Positions 36,240 to 46,839 of a stretch of DNA of 64,000 nt are shown in pieces; the first letter of the stretch is position 1, and the number at the start of each line of letters is the position of its first letter. A model generated the notes under the pieces. That model made no database searches, was not told where the DNA came from, and saw nothing but the letters and a program-made list of their open reading frames with translations. This DNA comes from Eunapius fragilis (Eukaryota; Porifera; Demospongiae; Spongillida; Spongillidae). The stretch covers positions 1,424,549-1,488,548 of the forward strand of contig OY811978.1 of assembly GCA_963681505.1 (NCBI GenBank), given 5' to 3'. A program made the position numbers and the translations under genes.

Positions 36240-38620
36240 ATTTTCAGGTAATGATTGCATGTGTGTATGGCTAATTAAAATTCAGTGCCTTATAAACTTC
36301 CGATAACATATTTGTGTTGTGGTGTTACTTTGCTGATCTGGGCCAGTAAACTATTACGTGGGGAAGGTGGGTATAACCAGTTAGTGCAAGGAGATGTGCA
36401 TGTAGCAGCTGTGGCCCTACCTGCAAAGGAGTTGTTACATCATCACTGGCATTTGGGGCCCTTACAAGTTGCCTTTGTGTAAACGCTATTTGGGGAAGGC
36501 ATGTATGTTTTCATTATAAGTTTCATATGGCATCAGCAAGGCCCAGCCACTGCTACCTGGAACTCGAAGGCCTGGGGATAGAGAACAACAGAAACCCATC
36601 AAGCAACATGTAGGAAGGAAACAGAAAGTAGACATCTGCTGGGGAAGAGAGAGATGGCTGTCCACCTTGCTGGACACTACCATCTGGAGGATGGGAGATG
36701 TCAATCCTGCAATCAGACTGCCTAAGATGATGCAACAAGTGAGTTGAGTACCTCTACTGTTCTGAGTAGGGCAGTCTTGGGAGGATGCAGTAAAGCCAGA
36801 AAAGCTCAGGATAGCAGTGTAAGTTGCTGGTTAGTGACAAGGAAAGCAGTGCATTCCCAGGCCACCCCCTACTCATGCTAAGTTTTGCATGCTACCATGC
36901 CTGATCAGAGGTGTCCAGTGCAGTGTATAGTGAGAAGCAAATGTGATGGAGAAGGAGGATAGTGGAGAGCTGGGAGAACTGCTGACCTAGGACCCACCAG
37001 CACATTATTGTCCAGAGACTTACTATGCATGGGGTGGGACAGGTCTGCACAAGCAGTGGAGGTGACTTCTAGAACCAGGGAGAAGAGCAGAGGATCTCCA
37101 AGAGGATCACCCTGCTGAAGCCTTAAATGCGGGTAACCAGGTGGAAGGGGGGGGGGGGCTCTGAACAATGAAGTCAAGTGTATGCTCCCAAACCATGGGC
37201 AATCTTCTCTGAACATGTGACACCAAAATTATATGCTCTGCAATGTTCCATGTCACTGCACCACAGAGACATTTACCCATCAGGTGATGTAGACTTTCAC
37301 CTCACCTACACCTACTTTTTAATCTAAAAACACATACAACACTCTACAAATTAGGAAAACATCAAGAGTGGTTTTGCTCTAACAATATTGAGGTTCAACC
37401 TGCCATATTGGCCAGCTAGGACCACTACCTTGGCCCTGTTGGAGCCTGCCATATAGGTCAGCCAGGACCACTGCCTTGGCCCTGTTGGAGCCTGCCATAT
37501 AGGTCAGCCAGGACCACTGCCTTGGCTCTGTTGGAGCCTGCCATATAGGTCAGCCAGGACCACTGCCTTAGCTCATTTGGAGGTGGTCACAAGGCGAGAG
37601 GCAATACTGGACAGTGATTTTATGGTTCCCCCCCCCCCCCCCCCCTTTTTGAAGCATCAGCATCATACACTTCCACTTTCTATAAGCGGGACACTTATCT
37701 CTGTGTCATCTTACTGCATCCTCTACCAACTGCCCTTGCCAATAATCTCAATTTTGGTCAACATAATAGTTTTGCAATACATTCAGGTCTTATCACCATG
37801 AAAGTAGGTTGACTGGACGGGTGTCTTATAACTGTATGATGGATAAGTTCAATTCTTGATGTGTAATGATACTTTGTTGCCACTGAAAATCAAGGGGTAA
37901 TTATGTTGGACGCAGTCCCATTAAGATCCTATAGCTATGTTATGCATAGGTCTGTTTTCTTTCTCTTCATTCTAAACTATGTTCCTATCTGAAAGTTGCT
38001 TGTGACAACATGGATACTACAGGCATGTCACCGCTAGTGGTAATGAAGGAAGTGTTATGATATGTGCAAAAGTAAGAAATTGTCCTTGATAATTGTAAAG
38101 CTGTCATATTTGCGTTGTGGTGTCACTCTGTTGATCTGGGCCAGCAAACTACAATACATGGGCCATCTTCCTTCAATTTGCAGCATAACTTAGGCCTCCA
38201 CATGCTTCTCTGAAATGAAGGCAGAGCAGGATGGCCTGGTCACCAATGCCCAGAATGGCCAAATTCAGATGGCTGCTGGAATGTTTCACTGCTGGTGGAA
38301 GTGCACTAACATTTGCTGAAGATAGATAGGTGCCATATTGCAAGCATTGTAAGTATTGGAGGCGATTTATGACACCAGGATGTTTAGAAAAGAGCAGAAG
38401 CCCTACAGGGTCAGCAGCCCACAGGGTTAGGGGTTTGATGGCTATAACAGCAACTGGACCGGGTGAGTGCGGTATTTGAGAGGAAAGCGTGGCATGCGAC
38501 CATGTTGAAAGTGGCTTTCATGTCTACTTTCAGAGCAACAAAGTCATGTGGTTCACAATACATCCTTTCAAACCATGGACAATCATGCAACACCTTACGT
38601 CACTGCATCACAAAGACATT
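36240..38620 (-). mobile_element. LINE-type retrotransposon remnant, copy in duplicate block I
   Basis: Reverse-transcriptase motif A is seen at 38537-38499 on the minus strand (ALKVDMKATFNMV, compare VLKVDMRNAFN) and motif B at 37127-37069 (LRLQQGDPLGDPLLFSLVLE). Between them, 37.2-38.2 kb holds foreign sequence with a 46-bp tandem repeat and a C run. The 3' part (36480-36760) is repeated at 45.1-45.4 and 47.3-47.6 kb. Frames are broken, so the copy is inactive. The order on the minus strand, motif A before motif B, matches a single element. Confidence 0.7.
37390..37575. repeat. 46-bp tandem repeat, about 4 copies
   Basis: Unit GCCATATAGGTCAGCCAGGA then CCACTGCCTTGGCTCTGTTG+GAGCCT. The same unit is present as about five copies at 48580-48815, in the matching position of the second duplicate block. 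Confidence 0.9.
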
Positions 38621-38699
38621 TACCCATTATGCTGTGTAATATAAGCTATCACCTACAGCTATCGAAAATACAATTGTCTTTAATATTTACCGATGTCAC

Positions 38700-39270
38700 T
38701 GAGGGTTTTCATTAACCCTCCCGCAGCTGGCATAGCTCTACTTGAGGTGTCCACTTTCCTTGGGTGGTAGTTCAGCAGACCTTAAAATGCCAAAGTCTTG
38801 CAGCCCATAGGTGGCCATAATCTATAAACACATATACCGCTCTATAACGCAACTAGAGAGGATAGAGACTTAAACCATCAAAGAGGACTGCTGATAGAAG
38901 AGTGTGGGGTGGAAGTGGTGTCTTCTCACAACCAGGACCGGTGAGTGACCTCTTCCCCAGGCCCAAATGGCAGATTCTCCTTCTAAAGGAATGTCACCCT
39001 GTTTTCACAGCACCACTTGGTGCGGCATGCATAATTCAATTTGGTAGCCAATCTCTAATTACTAAACTTAGGACCTGGTGCCATCATCCATGACCACATA
39101 GCACATAATTTGTTTGTCCACCATACTATTCCACGTCAGCCTGAAATGAATTCTCCACACCTTAATAGTTCTACCAGATGGTACACATAAAATAGACACA
39201 AGCTAATTATAATAATATATCAATTAATACATGGATAAAGAGACATAACTAAACTGGCATGAGTTTAACA
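38700..39270. other. Duplicated intergenic sequence without gene
   Basis: Matches 49560-50110 (for example AGAGTGTG...GGTGTCTTCTCACAACCAGG near 38900 and near 49690). No protein was recognised. Confidence 0.6.
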
Positions 39271-39274
39271 AGCA

Positions 39275-39510
39275 CTATCTAGCTGTTCCATATGCAGTTT
39301 TACTCTCTAGCTCATTTGTATTGGTTGGCTTCTGATTAATGCCCACCACCTCATATGTGGTAAGAGGATACTCTTGGGTGTAGCAAACACATATTATGAT
39401 GGTGGCCACCAAAGCCCCCAGAGAAGAGGAGATGAGAAATGTGACTGCAAATGTTATCCCAACAGCAGTACTAGTATGAGTGTTAACAGAGGAAGCTGCA
39501 ATAACTGAAA
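39275..39510 (-). pseudogene. Orphan TM/tail exon of the receptor family
   Basis: Encodes the conserved transmembrane span (ITFAVTFLISSSLGALVATI) and a tail with TTYEVVGINQ and TAYGTAR; stop at 39275. An internal deletion removes the SSMTTEAPPSIPTA part but keeps the frame. The acceptor is intact at 39511. By position within the duplicated block it corresponds to the last exon of gene C (50116-50381); the rest of that gene copy is absent. It could also act as an alternative last exon for gene D, 850 bases upstream on the minus strand. Confidence 0.75.
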
Positions 39511-42500
39511 CTGGAAACAAAGCAAGAACTAATTATTAAATATTATAAAAAACTGGGGTAAAAATGGATGCCACGCTTAACGTGTATGCAAGGGAAGCCA
39601 GATAGCCATTTTGACCTGCAGACTGATACTGCCATGATGATTCGCTCAAGATCAGATGGTGTGTGTTATCTTATGCATAGTGACATGTCTGTACCAGTAG
39701 CAATTTATGACACTAGGACTAGTGACAAGATCAGAAACCCTACAGGGTCAGCAGCCCATAGGGTTAGGGTTTGATGGCTAAGCAGCTACTGGACCACGTT
39801 GTTTGCTCTAATAATGATCTGAGGACAGGGTTAAATAATTTAACAGGTTAGTAGAAGGGGTGGGGTGGGGGGGGGGGGGGGGGAGCGCCATTGAGTTCCC
39901 CCGCTCCTGGGGATGCCACATGAACTGGTGAGTGACCTCTTCCCCAGGCCCAATGGCAGACTCTCCTTCTAATGGAACGTCACCATGCTTTCACAGCACC
40001 ACTGGGTCCAACATATACAGTGGACGTTTTTGGTTGATCAATGACAAATGAAAACCAATGACTATTGATCATTTTTAAAAACCAAAGATTAAATTTAATG
40101 CACTCACATGTCATTGAATGCCTGTTGTGTGTGTATACATGCATGTATTAAAATTTTGTGAATTCAGTGATGGGACTAGAAGTTGAACTGGATTCTTAAG
40201 TTGTTCTAGCACATAAGATACAAGATGAGTAGTAGGGCAATGATTTCTCTAACAGCACTGTTTTCATTAATATACCAATTTTAATACATGTATACAGAAA
40301 CAACTAAAAATCTTGACAACAAAATAATATTAAAACTGGCAATGTTTTATTCAGCACTATCTAGCTATTCCATATGCAGCATTACTCTCGAGCTCAATTG
40401 TATTGGTTGGCTTCTGATTAATGCCCACCACCTCATATGTGGTAGCAGTAGGGATGGAAGGAGGGGCTTCAGTAGTCATAGAGGATACTCTTGGGATGTA
40501 GCAAACAACACATATTATGATGGTGGCCACCAAAGCCCCCAGAGAAGAGGAGATGAGAAATGTGACTGCAAATGTTATCCCAACAGCAGTAGGGGTGATA
40601 ATCATGACAGCATTTGACATTGAAACTGAAAAACAAGAACAGTCATATGGATTACAATGTCTAGCAAGCACACAAGGTGTACTCAGCCTATTAAATTCAC
40701 TAAGAATATATTACATATATAATACAATTATATATACATGGATGAGCACTAGATTTACATACAGTAGAATAGCACAGTCACTTGACAAACTAACAACATT
40801 GGATTCTGCTAAATGTTGGCAAAGACAATTGAGTGCAGTTGTGTACAATGGAAATGTATTTACATTGGCCATACAAGTTGGGATGGAACGATTTAGGGTT
40901 TTCATCAGATCACAGCCTGTCTGGAAGCCAGTTATGAAGAGTCATTCAGTGTCCCACTACCCCTGGCTATAAAGGAATAAACTACCCCTGGCTATAAAGA
41001 TATTAACAACCAGAGGCACCCCAGCTTATATCACTGGAGCCATGTTTCTGGTAATGTAAGTGCATTTAGTAGTCAAGACATTTTTAAAGTCAGGAGATCC
41101 AGACCAAGTCCAGATACCAGCCTGGAGTGGCTGACTCAAAGACCACATCACATGAACTGTTTTGCCTGATAACTACTCAACTTTTATGGTGGTCTAAAGG
41201 AATCAGGCAGGGCTTAACCATGCAGGGAACTTCAAGCCATCAATTGATGGCAAATGGTAACCAAGATGAAGGCCAAAACCCTTGGACATAAGAGATGGGG
41301 AGAAAGCAGACTGAAAATGTGCCTTGTCTGCTGAACTCACCAGGCACCCTCTCCCTCAAGGCATTCAGCTAGCTCATGGACCACACACATGTATGCAGTA
41401 CTACTGTTGTATGATTTTATAGATAGTATTTCTAATATGCTTTTTGCTGCTTGCTGTTAAATGTCATACAAGCATGCACAAACACAATGCTGTTGTCATA
41501 TTCAGTACAGTAAACACCAAACCCAAATTTTTCATCACATGACCTTTAAGGCTGGTGTCAACAAAGTGACTATGTCCACACATTGTCTGGTAGCATAGCT
41601 ATTGACATTAAAAATGAAAACCGCTTAGTGTAAGTCCACAAATAGGTTGTTCCTATGTGGAACACAAAGTAACCAAATGTGCAAACAATACTGAAATATG
41701 CTCATACTACACATGGGCACATAAATATAATACCTACATGTAGATGGTGATGGTGATGGAGATGATGTTGATGATGTAGAAGTGATACGTAGAGTTGATG
41801 GACTTGGGGCAGGCCCTGAGTACAGATATATGGTGTACTTGTGGAGCACATCGCCAAACATATGCCTGTACCATTACATCATGCACACAGAGGTCATCTG
41901 TACCAAACCTGTGTACATACATGAGATGTAACGTTGTATACTGCTATTCCCAGCACAGTTGATGGCCACTGCTGAGATGTTGTAAGATGAGTCATTCCTC
42001 AGTCCAGTGAAGGTGACCATTGCAGACCCATTGGTCATGACCACAGGAGGACTGGTGGTGTAGCTACTGTTACTGATGGTGACATTGTAGCTTGTGGTAA
42101 GACCACCACTGGGGGAGGGGGTCACCACCACTAGTACCATGTCTGGACCAATGGTTTGTGCCATAACATTTGGAGGTCCAGGAGGAGCTGAAAATATTAC
42201 ATAAACATATACATGTCATGGCAGTAGTCAGATAACATGGTGTGAACATGAACACTTAAATTGAGTAAAATAAAATAGCAGGATGTTTAGCCTTTGCAGG
42301 GACAACTCTACATAGTCTGATCACTCATAAATGCTCAGACTGCCACTTGCTACTGATTAATAGCAAGCCTAAATTGGATTGCAGGGTTTCATTAAAGTAA
42401 AGTTGTTCGGGACAGGGGGGGGGGGCAGCTGGAGGCAGGGGGAGTGGGTGAGAGGGGGAGTGGCATTTGACTCCCTCGCAATATTTTTGCCTTCCCTTGC

Positions 42501-44098
42501 CCTGAGAAGTGCCTAATAGTATCAAAGTGTTAACTTCTCCCCTCTAAACTGTGTTTATAAAACTATTCTCCCCCAGTATAAGGCTTATCAGTAATCAAAA
42601 TATAATAACACTAAGCATCATGACGAAGCAGACGGCTCTCACCACCTGAAATAACCATAACACAGTTACATCCTTACCTATGACCATGATTAGGGTGGTG
42701 TTCACTATAGCATTCTGAGCAGATAAAGATCGGGTTCCAACCATGATCAGTGATGATGTCATACCAGTGTTCACTCTCACTGTCAAGGTACTAGTCACAC
42801 ATTGGTTGCTGTGTATGGTCCACAGGTCTTGTTCACACCACTGCAAGCACCAGCAACCTGAGTTAGCACAATGCTATCTGGTGTGTTAGAACTACTGCAT
42901 GATCCACTGGGCAGGACCCATAGGTTGCTACCAACAAGAGCTGTGGTAGTCCATGTAAAGGTCACCTGGTCCCCAGGACAGGCTACTGGAGGACATGGTA
43001 CCACACCTCCATTGACCTGACATGTCAGTATCTGGGCATGGACTGGGGACGAGGGTGATGAGTAACACAAGAAAATCTATGTTTAAAATACCATATCATA
43101 CTGGAACATGTACTGATGCAGGATGCAGGATTTCATCGAGCGTCCCCCCCTTGCAATTTTGGAGTAATCTTTGTTTAATGTATTAATTTACTCATGCATC
43201 AATTCTAATGTAGCTTCATTGTATATAATGGACACTAACCAATCTCTGCTAGCTCTACATGCACAGTCCTTACTCTATGTAGGCTGCTGTTTTTTGTAAA
43301 TATTAAAAAATTTTCTTCAAACCACAATGGAAGACTTTTCTTTCATTTCTCTAATAGTGTGCTACATACCTATGTTGTTTTGAGTGTTCCTTTTTATCAA
43401 ACTTTACAAACGTTTCCCCGCAGGCACACTCCCACCTCTTCCAGTGCCCTTCTCCTCCTACCCACATTTATAAGACCACTACTTATTTCATGTTGTCAGC
43501 CCTGCGGAAAAAACTTTTTTATCGCCTCCCTCTGAAAATTTATCAACTGAACTTTTGCCCCCCCTTGAGGTATTTTCACAATGAAACCCTGCTAATGTGG
43601 TACATCTATAAGTATGGCCGTACTGGAACATGTACTGATGTGGTACATGTATTAGTGTATTGTATGAAACTTCATGTAAAAATGTTAATACCTCTAGTCT
43701 GCCTCCTTAAGAGCTACATTGAAACCAGCTGATGCAGCCATGTTTACAGTACATGCATATGGGATAGTATAACCAACATCACATATTGGATGATCCTCAT
43801 CAAAGCAAACATCACATGAACATACCTCTGACAATGTAACAGAAGAGCAACGACAGTAGTCTCAGCATCTTGATATCCTACAAAATAAATACTTCAATGT
43901 ATTTTGAATTGTGCATTTAATATTGGTGGCCAAAAACCACGCCCCTAACAAACACAGGCCATCCGGAAAAGAAAGAGGAGTTCCATCTGTATGCAAGGAA
44001 GACAGCCGTATTGACCTGCAGACCCATTCATGCACGATGTGAAACATATTCGCTCAAGATGCTTATACGTACGGTCGAGAGGGCCAACCCCTATATTA

Positions 44099-44455
44099 GT
44101 CTCGTACCCAGACCCAGATTCCCAACAGTTGCGGGTGGATTACATCACCGCTACGTGGAAAGTGGGTCTGGCTCATAGGTCAAACTTTTTTGTTCTTGGA
44201 TCCTAGATTTTGGAGAACCAATCAAATTGCAGCCCGTAGTGACGTCACGGTGCTACTTAATTATGAGTGTAATTGCATTCCATAGCTAGCTATAATGAGT
44301 TCGGGTAGTACTCTAATTGGAGCCTTCTCCTCGAGGGTGACTGTTTTTAAGGCTTTAGTCCCGCTCGGGTATGAGCAAACAAGCCTTTCCACTTTCCACG
44401 TAGCGGTGATGTAATCCACCCGCAGCTGTTGGGAATCTGGGTCTGGGTACGAGAC
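44099..44455. mobile_element. 357-bp MITE with GTCTCGTACCCAGACC ends
   Basis: Terminal inverted repeats of about 75 bases begin GTCTCGTACCCAGACCCAGA (44099) and mirror at the right end (44455). Shared inner motif TGATGTAATCCACCCGCA. The ends resemble those of 27067-27155 and, more loosely, of the 21266-27039 transposon. No gene inside. A target duplication was not resolved because the inverted match extends to TTA/TAA. Confidence 0.85.
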
Positions 44456-44979
44456 TAACCGCGTTGTATGCCTAAGTACCAATTAGACACGTTTCTGACC
44501 TTACATATATGTATACAAGATGTAAATACGCTCAGCCTTCAGTAAAATAAAACATACTTGTGCCAACATTGGCGCGGACAGCCCAACGTTTCTTCATGAC
44601 GTCACGACGATTCTAATTGCTTCCATCACTATAAGGCTATACCAAAGAGTAGTTCCTGCAATTGAAAATGCTTGAATATTATTGCAACATACAGATTAGC
44701 GTCAGACAGTACATATCTGTGCACGGGTTGCTCTGACAGTTATGTATCAGGACGCATAGTAAAGTTCATTCAAGCTGTGCAGCTACGTGTGTTAGCATAA
44801 GGTAAGCTTTATCATCATCACAAACATATAGAGACAGGCTCTTGAACATATTTATGGCACAGTTTAGGTGGCCATCACAATAAATAAGTATTGTATATGC
44901 GCCCAGTTATAAGCCAGCACATCTGATCTAACAGCATCAGTTGTTTTAAAACAAGCACGAAATAACAATAAAATATATG

Positions 44980-46130
44980 TGTTGTGGTGTTACTTTGCTG
45001 ACCGGGGCCAGTAAACTAATACGTGGGGAAGGTGGGTATAACCAGTTAGTGCAAGGAGATGTGCATGTAGCAGCGGACTATCTGCAAAGGAGTTGTTACA
45101 TCATCACTGACATTTGAGGCCCTTACAAGCTGCCTTTGTGTAAACGCTATTTTGGGGAAGGCATGTATGTTTTTGTTATTAGTTTCATATGGTATCAGCA
45201 AGGCCCAATCACTGCTACCTGGAACTCGAAGGCTTGGGGATGGAGAACAACAGAAACCCATCAGGCAACATTTAGGAAGGAAACAGAAAGCAGACAATTA
45301 AGCTCTGTCTGCTGGGGAAGAGAGTGGTGTTGTTGTTGGACACTACCTTCTGGAGGATGGGGTGTCAATCCTGCAGACTGACTGCCTAAGATGATGCAAC
45401 AAGTGAGTTGAGTACCTCTAATGTTCCAAGTAAGGTGGTGTTAGGAGGATACACTACAGCCAGAGAAGCTCAGTGTAGCAGTGTAAGCCACTGGTAAGTG
45501 ACAAGGAAAGCAGTGCCATCTCATACTCAAGCCAAGTCTTTCATGCTGCCATGCAGTGCAGTACTGGTATAGTGAGAAGCAAATGCGGATGGAGAAGGAC
45601 CAATTCCTAGGAGGATAGTGAGAGCTGAAGGGCTGCCGCCCCAGCTTGGTGACATGACTCACCTAAGATGGCTGCATGGGCAGAGGGGTGATGTGATGGT
45701 GATGTCCAGTGCAGCAGGTTTGCCTCTGTCCCATTCGGCAATAAGAATGTCAGCTGGTCTGGTATGATCAAGGTCTCTAGTGAGGCCATGGCCTTTCTCT
45801 ACACTAACGCTCAGGTGGGCACAGAGTGGGAGAACAGCTGACCTAGGACCCACCAACACACTGAACAATGAAGCCAAGTGCTTATCGATGCATGTTCTCA
45901 AACCGTGGGCAATCTTCTCTGCTCAATAAGAACATGTGACACCAAACTTATATGGTTTAAGGACTGTGCAATGTTCCATGTCACTGCACCACTAAGACAT
46001 TAACCCATCAGGTAATGTAGACTATCTATCACCTACAGCCATGGAACAACCACTATGAGGCTTAAGGCTTCAAGTTTTTAAGGGCTACCAAACTGCTACC
46101 ATGAAGGAAAGTGGACAGCTATGCCATCTG
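44980..46130 (-). mobile_element. LINE-type remnant in intron 1 of receptor gene D
   Basis: The minus strand encodes DLDHTRPADILIAEWDRGKP then AALDITITSPL at about 45790-45680, a module that follows the reverse transcriptase in related elements and has the D...D-x-T-V spacing of a PD-(D/E)XK nuclease (inference). The 45.1-45.5 kb part repeats 36.48-36.8 kb. Frames are interrupted. Confidence 0.65.
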
Positions 46131-46745
46131 CAAGAAGGTGAATGACAACCCTCAGTGACATTAAATATTTAATATTAATAAAGCTGCTGTGCTGGTGGAT
46201 GTGGCTGCAGTTGATCTCCAGGTAGCAGTTACCTTGATGTGTATGTGTGGCGGACAGCGCAACGTTTCTTCACGACGTCACGACGATTCTAATTGCTTCA
46301 CGTCACTACACGGCTGTACCACAGTAGTTCCTGCAATCGAAAAATGCTTGAAATTATTGCAACATACAGATTAGCGTCAAACAGTACATATTTGTGCACG
46401 GGTTGCTCTGACAGTTACATGACATCAGGACGCATAGTATAGTTCATTCAAGCTGTGAAGCCTGATGCGGTTAGTTTAAGGGAAAGCTTTATCACCATCA
46501 CAAACATGATAGGGACAGGCTCTTTAACATACGCATGGCACAGGTTAGGTGACCATAACGATATGTATATGTGCCCAGCTATAAGGCAGTACATCTAATC
46601 TAACAGCATCAGTTGTTTCAAAAGTGTATAGAGTTTTTCACAGTGTAGCAAACTACATGGACTTACCATGGGGAGGAGCAGGAGCTGCATCTGCCTACTA
46701 CTGCTGGAGTTAGCAAGTGAGAAGTGACAGGGAAAATGAAATAGA

Positions 46746-46753
46746 CCTTTATA
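46746..46753 (-). promoter_or_regulatory. TATA-box candidate of receptor gene D
   Basis: TATAAAGG on the minus strand, 56 bases before the ATG at 46690; identical in spacing to the one before gene B. Confidence 0.5.
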
Positions 46754-46839
46754 TCTATCACACACACATAATCACTCTTGTGATACCTTTAGAAATTTTC
46801 AGGTACATGTAATGATTGGATGTGTTTTGGCTAATTAAT

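Larger units (their letters stand above)
40357..46690 (-). pseudogene. Receptor gene D: Ig-like, FN3, stalk, TM and ITSM-like tail, with a frame-breaking deletion
   Basis: Minus-strand exons: 46690-46667 (MQLLLLPM), 43876-43826 (DIKMLRLLSLLFCYIVR), 43042-42678 (Ig-like), 42187-41921 (FN3), 41815-41738 (stalk), 40625-40357 (TM/tail, stop TAG). Exons 1 and 2 join in frame into a signal peptide. Compared with gene B, the Ig-like exon lacks 25 bases near 42797, giving a stop after GPYTATNV; downstream the frame of gene B resumes (VTSTLTVRVNTGMTSS). The TM/tail exon is intact with TTYEVVGINQ. FN3 lacks the two-codon TS of the NSSTS phrase. Intron 1 is swollen by LINE-related DNA (about 44.98-46.2 kb) and a second copy of the promoter-proximal sequence. 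Probably a pseudogene, unless the deletion is an assembly error. Confidence 0.75.
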
